Positions 15,275-22,573 of a stretch of 23,804 nt of DNA are shown in pieces; within the stretch, counting starts at the first letter, position 1; every line of letters starts with the position of its first letter. Both the position numbers and the translations under genes were made by a program. Below the pieces are notes generated by a model. That model had not been told where the DNA came from. It was given only the letters and a program-made list of their open reading frames with translations, and searched no databases. Source of the stretch: SURF-21 sp964462595 (GTDB lineage: Bacteria; Actinomycetota; Geothermincolia; Geothermincolales; RBG-13-55-18); NCBI GenBank assembly GCA_964462595.1, contig CAYWXM010000009.1, positions 1-23,804 on the forward strand. Reading direction: 5' to 3'.

Positions 15275-15973
15275 ATGAGCGAGGTTACCATCTTAACCGC
15301 ATTCGCGGGTGGCCTTCTGGCCTTTATCTCGCCCTGCATCCTCCCCATACTCCCCGGCTATCTCAGCTTTATAACCGGCGCAAGCCTCGAGGAGCTGAAA
15401 CCCGGCGAGCGCAGAAAAGAGGCAATGCTCCGTGCCGCCATACAGTCCCTGCTTTTCGTGCTGGGCTTTACCATCGTCTTCACGGCCCTCGGCACAACCG
15501 CCGCCGCGACGCAGGCGCTGCCCCCGTGGGTACTCAACGTAGCCGGCAGAGTAGCGGGGGCGATAGTGATTATATTCGGGTTGCATATCATGGGCGCGAT
15601 AAGGATACCTTTTCTGAACTACGAAAAACGCATGGAGGTCGGCAAGCGGAGGGGTTTTCTGGGGACGGTGCTCCTGGGCATGGCTTTTGCGCTGGGATGG
15701 ACCCCCTGCGTGGGTCCGATCCTCTCGGCCATCTACCTCAAGGCAGCCTTCACGGAGCCTAGTGTGCTGCAGGGCGTAATATATCTCCTGGTCTTCTCGC
15801 TGGGCCTGGGCATTCCCTTCGTGCTCTCCGCCGTGTTCCTTTCCTCACTGCTGCCCCTGTTCGAGGCCATAAAGCGTCATATGCGGCTGGTGATGATGAT
15901 CAGCGGGGGTCTGCTGGTGGTGATGGGCGTATTGATGGTCTTCGGGGTGTTCGATCTTATCAGCCTGGGCTGA
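15275..15973 (+). CDS. ccdA: Cytochrome c biogenesis protein CcdA
   Basis: A 232-residue polytopic membrane protein that carries electrons from cytoplasmic thioredoxin across the membrane to extracytoplasmic thiol proteins, used for cytochrome c maturation and disulfide reduction. The two redox cysteines are present in their typical Pro-rich contexts: C21 in FISPCILP and C145 in GWTPCVGP. Six hydrophobic segments are visible (about 7-30, 55-75, 88-110, 130-155, 163-190, 205-228). The ATG follows GGGAGGG by 4-5 nt. Neither ResA/ResB/CcsA nor a cytochrome gene lies in the window; the neighbours are an Fe-S regulator and redox-type small proteins. Confidence 0.93.
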   Translation: MSEVTILTAFAGGLLAFISPCILPILPGYLSFITGASLEELKPGERRKEAMLRAAIQSLLFVLGFTIVFTALGTTAAATQALPPWVLNVAGRVAGAIVIIFGLHIMGAIRIPFLNYEKRMEVGKRRGFLGTVLLGMAFALGWTPCVGPILSAIYLKAAFTEPSVLQGVIYLLVFSLGLGIPFVLSAVFLSSLLPLFEAIKRHMRLVMMISGGLLVVMGVLMVFGVFDLISLG

Positions 15974-16025
15974 TATGCGGCTGCCGATCGATATCTCCAG
16001 CGTCGCGAGAAGATAGCCGGGCCCT

Positions 16026-16721
16026 TCAGGTCGTTTTATCGTGACGCAGGATAAAGGTGCACCTCTTCTCGGTAGCCTGCAGTCTGTATGCGCCGGCCAG
16101 GCTCAGGAACCCCTCCTCCAGGCAGCGGTGTATCTCGCACACAAGGCCCGGATATCGCTCTGAAAATTCCCCAAAAGGGCAGGAGATGAAAGTCGCCTCT
16201 GCAAGCCCCGCTTCCGTAAGTTTTATGTTCGCCCTATGGCCTCGTCTCTTAACTTCATCGGACCATGCCGCGATTACTCCCTGCAATTCACCGCCGGGGG
16301 CCATATAGGCCAGGGGGGACGAACTCGCTATGGCTTCCTCGCGACCTCTTCTGTATGATTCCCTGCAGATATGCTTGTCCCGGTCTTCCCCCCGTTCGAA
16401 TATCGAACTGGCCAGGATATCGGCAAGGAGCTTATAACTGCGGGGGGGAAGACTTATATCCCAGTCTTCACCACTTGTGTCGTAGAGGTTGGCGGGGCGT
16501 CCGCCTCGTTCGCCTCGCTGACGAACGACCCTAAGCAGTCCGCCTTTGACCAGTTTTTCAAGGTGCATCCTGGCCGCATTGGCATGCAACCCGAAATATT
16601 CCGCAATATCCCGTACGGAAAGAGGGGCCTCGGCGTAAAGTACGTACTCCATGATCTGCCGCCGAGTGGGATCGGACAGCGCCGTAGATACCTGGGCAAT
16701 ATTTTCGCTGTAAGTCTTCAT
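16026..16721 (-). CDS. SufR-like HTH regulator with a predicted Fe-S cluster site
   Basis: A 231-residue transcriptional regulator on the minus strand. An ArsR/DeoR-type winged helix (about 8-80: ALSDPTRRQIMEYV, VRDIAEYFGLHANAARMHLEKL, then a GERGGRP wing) is followed by a C-terminal sensory domain. There C181-PF, C195-EIH198, C200 and C221-TF match the cysteine pattern of SufR-type [4Fe-4S] regulators (CP-x-YP-x-C-x2-H ... C-x-F). Loss or oxidation of the cluster would change DNA binding. It is divergent from the zinc-ribbon gene at 16814 and convergent with ccdA; the 92-bp divergent region holds promoters for both sides and a short inverted repeat, so autoregulation is likely. The regulated genes are inferred from proximity only. 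Confidence 0.85.
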   Translation of the reverse strand: MKTYSENIAQVSTALSDPTRRQIMEYVLYAEAPLSVRDIAEYFGLHANAARMHLEKLVKGGLLRVVRQRGERGGRPANLYDTSGEDWDISLPPRSYKLLADILASSIFERGEDRDKHICRESYRRGREEAIASSSPLAYMAPGGELQGVIAAWSDEVKRRGHRANIKLTEAGLAEATFISCPFGEFSERYPGLVCEIHRCLEEGFLSLAGAYRLQATEKRCTFILRHDKTT

Positions 16722-16743
16722 GTTCTCTCTAGGATATTCGTGC

Positions 16744-16772
16744 TTGACTTAGGTTATTATAACATATAGTAT
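16744..16772 (+). promoter_or_regulatory. Divergent promoter region: forward promoter of the zinc-ribbon gene, reverse -10 of the regulator, short inverted repeat
   Basis: Forward: TTGACT (16744-16749), 17-nt spacer, TAGTAT (16767-16772). Reverse: a perfect TATAAT reads on the minus strand over 16761-16756, about 35 nt from the regulator's start; its -35 is weak. GTTAT-T-ATAAC (16753-16763) is an inverted repeat inside the forward spacer and over the reverse -10, a natural operator position. Confidence 0.5.
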
Positions 16773-16813
16773 TTTTACCGTATATATTATATTTAATGTA
16801 TAAAGGAGGCTGT

Positions 16814-17110
16814 ATGTTACGCGTAAAGTCTCGCTGCCGCAATTGCGGAGAAGTCTCGCTTGCTCTCGAAGACATCGTTCTGGTCGAACATGGAGACGGC
16901 GAGGGCACCTTTTATACCTTTATCTGCAGTACCTGCGGGAAAGCGCAGGCGTACCCCGCGGATAGCCGTTTTATCGACTTCATGCGCATGAACGGCCGCG
17001 AGCCCGTAGTCCTCCAACCTCCCATCGAGATCAAGTCGAATCATGACGACCCTCCCATTTGCTGGGATGACCTGCTCGACCTCCATCTGATGCTGCAGGA
17101 CGAGTCATGA
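16814..17110 (+). CDS. Small zinc-ribbon protein of unknown function
   Basis: A 98-residue soluble protein. C8-x2-C11 and C38-x2-C41 (CRNCG and CSTCG) form a zinc-ribbon, followed by an acidic tail ending DDLLDLHLMLQDES. No catalytic motif is seen. The ATG at 16814 follows AAGGAGG with good spacing; an in-frame ATG at 16796 lies upstream of that site and is rejected. It is transcribed away from the Fe-S regulator and lies 90 bp before the DUF1858 gene. The tail resembles acidic segments that contact partner proteins, which is only suggestive. Function not known. Confidence 0.8.
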   Translation: MLRVKSRCRNCGEVSLALEDIVLVEHGDGEGTFYTFICSTCGKAQAYPADSRFIDFMRMNGREPVVLQPPIEIKSNHDDPPICWDDLLDLHLMLQDES

Positions 17111-17200
17111 CCTGGCTCATATAAGAGGCGTTAAACATCCTGGCTAACCGTCCATGTTTATGCTTAACTACAAGCAACGACGAACGAAGGAGGTGAGAAC

Positions 17201-17404
17201 ATGACGATTACCAAGGATATGACCATTCAGCAAGTGGTCGAGGAAAACCCGGATGCCGTCAGGGTTTTCATGGAACACGGGCTTCATTGCATCGGATGCG
17301 CCGTCGCGCGTTTCGAGAACGTTGAACAGGGAGCCATGGCCCACGGTATCGATGTCGATGCGCTCATCAGGGATCTGAATCGAACGTCCGGCGAAAGCAG
17401 CTGA
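17201..17404 (+). CDS. DUF1858 domain protein (redox-disulfide type)
   Basis: A 67-residue single-domain protein. The DUF1858 pattern is clear: MTIQQVVEENPDAVRVF, EHGLHCIGC with a C30-x2-C33 pair, then AHGIDVDALIRDLN. This domain is often encoded near the hybrid cluster protein in anaerobes and the Cys pair is assumed to be redox-active. The ribosome site AAGGAGGTGA is a near-perfect complement of the 16S tail, implying strong translation. The 3' third of the gene, including the stop codon, is copied in tandem immediately downstream. TAAACAT/ATGTTTA (17132-17138 and 17154-17160) forms an inverted repeat in the leader. Confidence 0.9.
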   Translation: MTITKDMTIQQVVEENPDAVRVFMEHGLHCIGCAVARFENVEQGAMAHGIDVDALIRDLNRTSGESS

Positions 17405-17553
17405 GAGGAAAGCGGGCGAAGGGGGCGGGCGAGTGGAGAGCATGGAGCCATGGCCCACGGCATCGATTCTGGTGCGCTCATCAGGGATCTGAATCGAACG
17501 TCCGGCGAAAGCAGCTGAGAGGAAGGCCGGCGAAAAGGTCAGGCGAGTGGAGA
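17321..17553 (+). repeat. 114-bp tandem duplication of the DUF1858 gene 3' end
   Basis: The sequence from about 17321 to 17434 recurs at an offset of exactly 114 bp (about 17435-17548, with similarity to 17553). Over 17330-17410 against 17444-17524 I count five mismatches and no gaps; the noncoding half is more diverged. 114 is a multiple of three, so both copies share one reading frame. Confidence 0.9.
17444..17518 (+). pseudogene. Duplicated C-terminal fragment of the DUF1858 gene
   Basis: The second repeat copy encodes G-A-M-A-H-G-I-D-S-G-A-L-I-R-D-L-N followed by the same last six residues and stop as the parent gene, with DVD changed to DSG. The frame is open all the way from the parent stop (TGA 17402-17404) to the second stop (17516-17518). 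It lacks the Cys pair. ATG 17450 could start a 22-residue peptide, but a remnant is more likely. Confidence 0.6.
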
Positions 17554-17554
17554 T

Positions 17555-17584
17555 AAAAAAGGCCGCGCGAGCGGCCTTTTTTTT
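17555..17584 (+). terminator. Rho-independent terminator (bidirectional form)
   Basis: GGCCGC (17561-17566), loop GCGA and GCGGCC (17571-17576) are flanked by A6 on the left and T8 on the right. It ends the DUF1858 transcript just after the duplicated segment. Confidence 0.95.
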
Positions 17585-17661
17585 GCACTCCGTGGCGAGC
17601 TGGAGCTTCGACGGTAAAGTAAGCGGCCTTTCCTTGCCGAATGTAAAGCAGAGGTGAAGTA

Positions 17662-18405
17662 ATGATAATCGAACTGCGATGTGACGGCGAGAACGTGAGC
17701 GTGGAGTTTTCGCTCATAAGCCACAGGGGGGGCAAGGGCTTTGGCCCCGAGAACACACTTGAATCCCTGCAGGCAGCCCTGGACTTCGGGGTGGAGATGA
17801 TAGAGACGGATGTACGCATGTCAAATGACGGAGTTGCCGTTATCCGTCATGGCCCCTTCCTCTCGTTGCGGCTGCTTTCCCGCATGGACATGGGCGAGAT
17901 AAGGGAAAGGGCGCCGGAAATACCGACGTTGTCCGAGTACCTGGAGCTGGCAGGAAAGCGTTGCGCAGTTAACCTGGATGTGAAGAGATGCGATGCCGGC
18001 GTCCTTGCCCGTGATATCGCTGCCGCAAAACCCTCTTTTCCCGTCCTGGTCAGCTCGTTCGACGAGGACTTCATCGCCGAATTCAAGGGCACGGGGAGCG
18101 TTGTGGAGCTGGGTTTGCTCAGCCAGTACGAGCTTTCAAGCGAGCGCATGCTGGATACCGCGGAAAAGTGCGGGGCAAGCGTGCTTCTTCCCGTATCCTT
18201 CACCGTCAGCGACGAACTGGTGTCCTCGGCCCATGCGGCTGGATTCAAGCTTATCACCTGGACGGTCAACTCAAACGAGCTTTTACGAGATCTCGTGGAA
18301 TACGGAGTGGATGGCGTGATAACCGATGCTTATCCGGAGCTGAAATCGTTCCTCGAGGCTGGTTTAACCGTCTCGCCTGCCGAAGAGGCAGCGTTGCCCG
18401 AGTAA
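17662..18405 (+). CDS. Glycerophosphodiester phosphodiesterase family protein
   Basis: A 247-residue TIM-barrel enzyme expected to hydrolyse glycerophosphodiesters to glycerol-3-phosphate and an alcohol. The active-site set is visible: H21-R22-G23, E30-N31 (PENTLES), E48-x-D50 and H63. NLDVK (104-108) takes the place of the usual acidic N-x-E-x-K strand, with Asp for Glu, and TWTVN and GVDGVITDAYPEL close the barrel in standard form. HG replaces the more common HD after H63. No signal peptide is seen, so a cytoplasmic role in lipid head-group recycling is likely. The ATG follows AGAGGTGA. It stands alone between a terminator and the next gene, 34 bp away. Confidence 0.9.
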   Translation: MIIELRCDGENVSVEFSLISHRGGKGFGPENTLESLQAALDFGVEMIETDVRMSNDGVAVIRHGPFLSLRLLSRMDMGEIRERAPEIPTLSEYLELAGKRCAVNLDVKRCDAGVLARDIAAAKPSFPVLVSSFDEDFIAEFKGTGSVVELGLLSQYELSSERMLDTAEKCGASVLLPVSFTVSDELVSSAHAAGFKLITWTVNSNELLRDLVEYGVDGVITDAYPELKSFLEAGLTVSPAEEAALPE

Positions 18406-18439
18406 AACAAACCCCCGACGTTAGGAGGGATAGTCGATC

Positions 18440-19540
18440 ATGCCAGGGAAAAATTCTGAGGGAGGAAGCAGGCCGGTGAGCGTCTTCTCGATCGTCCTGC
18501 TGGTACTGATGGCCCTGGTCATTATCTTCCTTCTCCTGGTACAGAACGTCGACAGCTTCTCCGATTTCTTCGGGGGGACCACTTTCAAGATCATCTTCGA
18601 TGTCGCCCTTATTGCGGGTCTGGTACTGTTCGCAGCCTACCTGTTTTCGCGCAGTGCTGAATACAACCGCAGGCTGGAGGCGATAGTGGAGCGCCTACAG
18701 AAATCAAACCAGTTGCTGCAGGTGCTCAACGACATACAGACCAGCGCCAATACTAACCTCGACGCGCAGGGCCTCCTGGAGACCTCGCTGGAGACGGTCA
18801 TACCGCTTACCGCTTCCTTTGGCACCATTTACATACTGGACGAGGATAATTCCCGTTTCGTGCCGCGAGCCCGCTACGGCACCGATACCCCCTTGAGGGA
18901 TATGCCGGACTTCGGGGTGGGGGAGGGCATCGTGGGCATGGTGGCTCAATCGGGAATACCCGTCGAGGACAGGGGCGCGTGGACGGATCGCGCCGCCGGG
19001 GTGGCTAGATATGCGGTCCCCATAAAGTCCGGGAACAGGATGATGGGCGTCATGTTGGCCGGGACCACGAAGGGCTCGTATTCGGAGGAAGAAAAGACCC
19101 TCCTGCAGGCCGTTTCCGAGGTTCTTGGCAATTCGCTCACCAGCAACAGGCTTTACAGCCTCACCAGGCGCGCGCTGGATACGACGAGAAAAACCCAGGG
19201 TTACCTGGAGAGTTTCATCCACGAGGCTCACATGGGGGTCCTGGTTCTCGACGACAGGGGAGCCGTGATGATCGTCAACCAGGAGGCGGAACGCTTCCTC
19301 GGGGCTGAGCAGAAAGACATCCTGGGCCGCAATGCCATTGACGCCCTGAGTGCCCTCGGCGATAAAGGGGAACATCTGGCCCGGTGCTTCCAGGACTGTT
19401 ACCGCGACAGGCAGGGCGCAGAATTCAGCCAGCCCGTTTACGACGACCCCGCCTTACAGACCGTGCTCGTGAGCGTCTTCCCTCTTTTTAGAGGAAAAGG
19501 GGAGCTTATCGGGGCCGCCGCCACTATCAGCAGTTCCTGA
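18440..19540 (+). CDS. Membrane-anchored GAF-PAS sensor protein without an output domain
   Basis: A 366-residue protein. Two transmembrane helices (about 14-34 and 49-69) are followed by a coiled coil (about 72-98), a GAF domain (about 96-237) and a PAS domain (about 253-366, with HMGVLVLDDRG and VNQEAERFLG). It ends directly after the PAS fold. No histidine kinase, GGDEF, EAL or SpoIIE segment follows, and the next gene is more than 600 bp away. In known proteins GAF and PAS domains bind small ligands, haem or flavin; none can be named here. The ATG has AGGAGGG upstream at suitable spacing. It could act by assembling with a separate partner protein, which is inference. Confidence 0.85.
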   Translation: MPGKNSEGGSRPVSVFSIVLLVLMALVIIFLLLVQNVDSFSDFFGGTTFKIIFDVALIAGLVLFAAYLFSRSAEYNRRLEAIVERLQKSNQLLQVLNDIQTSANTNLDAQGLLETSLETVIPLTASFGTIYILDEDNSRFVPRARYGTDTPLRDMPDFGVGEGIVGMVAQSGIPVEDRGAWTDRAAGVARYAVPIKSGNRMMGVMLAGTTKGSYSEEEKTLLQAVSEVLGNSLTSNRLYSLTRRALDTTRKTQGYLESFIHEAHMGVLVLDDRGAVMIVNQEAERFLGAEQKDILGRNAIDALSALGDKGEHLARCFQDCYRDRQGAEFSQPVYDDPALQTVLVSVFPLFRGKGELIGAAATISSS

Positions 19541-20200
19541 TCGGCCGCTAGTGTTTAAAGGTCGAAGCAGGGCTACACCCGTTTTGTTACGCGAAAAAGA
19601 GCCTATGGCGTTCCAGATCTCATATCATTGCCCGATTATGCGCCGCATTCCATATGTCAAATTGGAAGCAGCTGGCCTGAGAGACCAGCTGCTTTCCGGG
19701 TGGGGCGTTGGACTTTAAAAAGTCCTATACATATATTCGACTATAATTCGCCGCGGGGCTATCGACCTTTGGTATTAGATAACCTGCATCTTTAATGTAT
19801 GTCAGCCGTTTTGGTAGTATTGCTTAACAGTTTTCAAGCCGATGGGCCGACTCGAAGAGGCGAGATTGTACGATGCCAGGAATCCGCCAGGAGGCGACCC
19901 CGGCTTCGGCAGAACGGCATAAAAGCCCTATAGAACCGCATCAGTGACTTGGAAAGCTTCAAACCTGGAAAGGGCGGCGGGATATAGGTTATTATACCAA
20001 TAGTGGTTCGTGCCCCACTGTAAAGGGGAAGCACGGGCGCGAACTCCGGGGTAAAGGCTAAACGGTTGCGAGCTTGGATCGGGGCATTATTTCGCGGCTT
20101 GTTACCTTATACCCTTGAACGCTGCAAGATAGATTTCCTGCACGGGAAATCGTCAATGAGTGTCGGGCTGTCAAACAACGAATCCAGAGGGGGAGAGAGC
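19541..20200. other. 660-bp noncoding region with stable stem-loops
   Basis: I find no convincing gene. There are perfect stems at 19666-19675/19685-19694 (AAGCAGCTGG/CCAGCTGCTT), 19710-19716/19719-19725 (GGACTTT/AAAGTCC), and a layered hairpin at 20006-20044 (GTTCG...CGAAC enclosing TGC/GCA and CCCC/GGGG). A TATAAT lies at 19742-19747 without a clear -35. The acyl-CoA synthetase frame continues open to 20066, but its upstream part lacks a ribosome site and homologue-like sequence. A cis-acting leader or separate small RNA is possible. Confidence 0.5.
19666..19694 (+). terminator. Possible hairpin terminator after the GAF-PAS gene
   Basis: A 10-bp perfect stem (AAGCAGCTGG/CCAGCTGCTT) with a 9-nt loop follows the gene by about 125 bp. 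Only three T residues follow, so termination is uncertain. Confidence 0.4.
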
Positions 20201-21922
20201 ATGGAAAAGAATTTCAGCAAATGGCCGCAGGGCGTCTTCAAGAATCTCAATTACCCGGAGGTGCCCGTACAGCAACTCCTGCGATCGGCTGCGCTGCAGT
20301 GGCCTTGGCGAAACGCCATAATCTTCGGGGGCATGGAGATCACCTACCAGGAACTCGACGCATTGTCCGACCGCTTCGCGAACGCTCTGGCTTCCCTGGG
20401 GGTGAAGAAGGGGGACCGCGTCGGCATCCACCTTCCCAACTGTCCGCAGTTCGCCGTGGCCTATTACGGGCTGCTCAAGGCGGGCGCTATCTTCGTGCCC
20501 ATGAGCCCGCTGCTTTCGGAAAGGGAGATAGATTTCCAGCTGAAAGACGCCGGGGTGGAGACCTTCATCGGCCTGGACATGCTCTTCGCGACGCCCCAGA
20601 ACGTACTACCGGATTCTCCGGTAAAACGTACGATCCTGGTCAGCCTGGCCGACTGTTACCCGCCCCTTTCCGCGCCGGTGAAGATGCTGCAGAAGCAGCC
20701 GGTACCGGAGGGCATCATGGACTTCGCGGCACTGCTCGCGGAATACCCGGCCGAGCCTCCCCAGGTGGAGTTCGACGTAAAAGAGGACATCGCTCACATC
20801 GCCTACACCGGGGGCACCACGGGTACGCCCAAGGGGGTCATGATCACCCACTACAACGCGGTGGTCAACTGCTGCCAGCCCGGCCACTGGTTCGTGGGAG
20901 GTGACATCCTCTACGAGGAAGGCATGATCAAGGTCAAGCGAGAAGAGGGGGACAGGGACGAGGACCATCCCTTGGGAGTGGGCGAAAACATATCCCTCAT
21001 CGTGGTGCCATGGTTTCACGCCATGGGCGTTATCGGCTATCTCAACATGCAGCTCATGGGCGGCAACACCCTGGTGGTCTTCCCGCGCTTCGAGCCCACC
21101 GAGTACCTGCAGGCGATACCCAAGTATCGCGCAACCGTCTTCGGTGGCGCCCCCCAGCTCTTCGTTCCCCTGGTGGATAACCCCTTGTTCGATGAGATCG
21201 ACATGTCCGACATCAACCTGGTGGTCTCCGGCGCCGCGCCCATACCCCTCCACCTCCTGGAGACCATGCAGAAAAAGATCCCCGGCGTCATCTGCGAGGC
21301 CTACGGCCTCTCGGAGTGCACCATGATAGCCTGCTCCAACCCTCCTTCCCGCGAGGGGTTCCGCCTCGGTTCCGTAGGGTTGCCGATACAGGACACCGAG
21401 ATAAAGATCATGGAAGCGGAGAAGGGCGAAGAGGAGATGCCGGTGGGGGAGATAGGCGAGATCTGCATCAAGGGACCCCAGGTGATGAAGGGTTACTGGA
21501 ACAAGCCGCAGGAGACCGCCGAAGTGCTCAGAGACGGATGGCTGTACACCGGCGACATAGGTAAATACGACGAGGACGGCTATATCTATATCGTCGACCG
21601 CAAGAAGGACATGCTCATCTACAAGGGCTACAACGTCTATCCCCGCGACCTCGAGGACGTGTTGAACACCCATCCAGACGTGGCCCAGTCCGCCGTGGTG
21701 GGGAAATACGACGAGCGCGCGGGAGACATCCCTGTAGCCTTCGTGGAGCTGAAGCCGGGGGCCACGTCCAGCGAGGAGGAGCTGGCCGAATTCGCCAACG
21801 CCAAGCTCGCCGCGTACAAGAAGATAAAGCTTCTGAAGATAGTGGAGACGCTTCCGGCCAGCGGTGCCGGCAAGATCCTGCGCAGGGAGCTGAGAGACCA
21901 GGCCCAGGGCTTCGAGATATAA
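20201..21922 (+). CDS. Long-chain acyl-CoA synthetase (AMP-binding family)
   Basis: A 573-residue adenylate-forming enzyme that activates a carboxylic acid, probably a fatty acid, to its CoA thioester. The ATP-binding A3 motif YTGGTTGTPKG (202-212) is intact, as are the A5 region YGLSECT (368-374), A7 WLYTGDIG (447-454), A8 DRKKDMLIYKGYNVYP (466-481) and the A10 catalytic lysine K558 in PASGAGKILRRE. Length and motif order match bacterial FadD-type enzymes. The chain length of the substrate cannot be read. The ATG at 20201 follows GGGGGAGAG with good spacing; the frame extends further upstream without support. It stands alone between two long noncoding stretches, so it probably has its own promoter. 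A GC-rich hairpin follows. Confidence 0.93.
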   Translation: MEKNFSKWPQGVFKNLNYPEVPVQQLLRSAALQWPWRNAIIFGGMEITYQELDALSDRFANALASLGVKKGDRVGIHLPNCPQFAVAYYGLLKAGAIFVPMSPLLSEREIDFQLKDAGVETFIGLDMLFATPQNVLPDSPVKRTILVSLADCYPPLSAPVKMLQKQPVPEGIMDFAALLAEYPAEPPQVEFDVKEDIAHIAYTGGTTGTPKGVMITHYNAVVNCCQPGHWFVGGDILYEEGMIKVKREEGDRDEDHPLGVGENISLIVVPWFHAMGVIGYLNMQLMGGNTLVVFPRFEPTEYLQAIPKYRATVFGGAPQLFVPLVDNPLFDEIDMSDINLVVSGAAPIPLHLLETMQKKIPGVICEAYGLSECTMIACSNPPSREGFRLGSVGLPIQDTEIKIMEAEKGEEEMPVGEIGEICIKGPQVMKGYWNKPQETAEVLRDGWLYTGDIGKYDEDGYIYIVDRKKDMLIYKGYNVYPRDLEDVLNTHPDVAQSAVVGKYDERAGDIPVAFVELKPGATSSEEELAEFANAKLAAYKKIKLLKIVETLPASGAGKILRRELRDQAQGFEI

Positions 21923-21958
21923 CAGGTCGCTGACGCTGTAGGCATGAGTTACGTTAAA

Positions 21959-21979
21959 GGGCCCGGCAAGACCGGGCCC
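21959..21979 (+). terminator. GC-rich hairpin after the acyl-CoA synthetase
   Basis: GGGCCCGG (21959-21966) pairs exactly with CCGGGCCC (21972-21979) around loop CAAGA, 37 bp past the stop codon. The T-run is weak and delayed (CTCAGCTTTT). Confidence 0.6.
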
Positions 21980-22573
21980 CTCAGCTTTTCCAGGACAAGT
22001 CCGCCGATACGGGAAATCAACGGAAAAATAATAGCGGTTGGCAGCGGGAAGGTGGGCGGCAAAGGGCTGGCGCCCGAGGAATGCACAGAATGATATCAAC
22101 TTTACATAAGATATATTATCGGCGTTGTTTTTCATCCTCACTGCAATGGCCGCTTTAACCACCTCGCGCGTGCGCGGCCGTCCTTCCGCCTCTTTTTGGC
22201 AGCATTAATACCGATGTCCCTTGATGGAATATGCAATAGATATAGCCGCCTACGACAGCACACGGATCATCCTTTCCGTTATCGATGCATGCTGTCTCTG
22301 ACAGGCATTTACAGCCTGAGCGAAAAACCCCCCCGATCTGACGGCAGACGCATCATCCAGCCGGGCAAAGAAAGCAATTAAGACATAACGAACGATGAGC
22401 GTACAAATGTATGTAATATTGGGGCTGCAAATACCGTACATGTTTATTTATGTAACAATTGCGCTGTAAATATTCAGTTAACGCTGGTTAAGGACTATAA
22501 TCGACATGTAAGGCTGTCCCGGACCGATTCGGATAGCAGGGTATAAACCGGTACTTTACCAGGGGGTTGAAAG
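21980..22573. other. About 600-bp noncoding stretch before the last complete gene
   Basis: Short frames on both strands lack ribosome sites and recognisable sequence. The part from about 22375 is AT-rich and carries the promoter described separately. I saw no tRNA, riboswitch consensus, integrase site or repeat array. Confidence 0.5.
22473..22501 (+). promoter_or_regulatory. Candidate promoter of the two-repeat zinc-ribbon gene
   Basis: A perfect TATAAT (22496-22501) has TTCAGT 17 nt upstream (22473-22478) in an AT-rich stretch. The predicted leader is about 65 nt. Confidence 0.5.

Noticed and set aside
19834..20034. 66-codon minus-strand ORF in the noncoding region
   Set aside because: No ribosome site, no family resemblance, and it coincides with strong RNA-type stems.
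19979..20044. Cobalamin riboswitch
   Set aside because: GGG-N5-GGT...CC and CCCC-ACTGTAAA-GGGG recall the core, but the downstream GCCACTG and B12-box elements are absent and the next gene is not B12-related.
20606..22162. 518-codon minus-strand open frame
   Set aside because: It lies opposite the acyl-CoA synthetase, whose motifs are complete. Long antisense frames are common opposite GC-rich genes.
22196..22381. 61-codon plus-strand ORF
   Set aside because: No Shine-Dalgarno and no recognisable sequence; chance frame in a gene gap.
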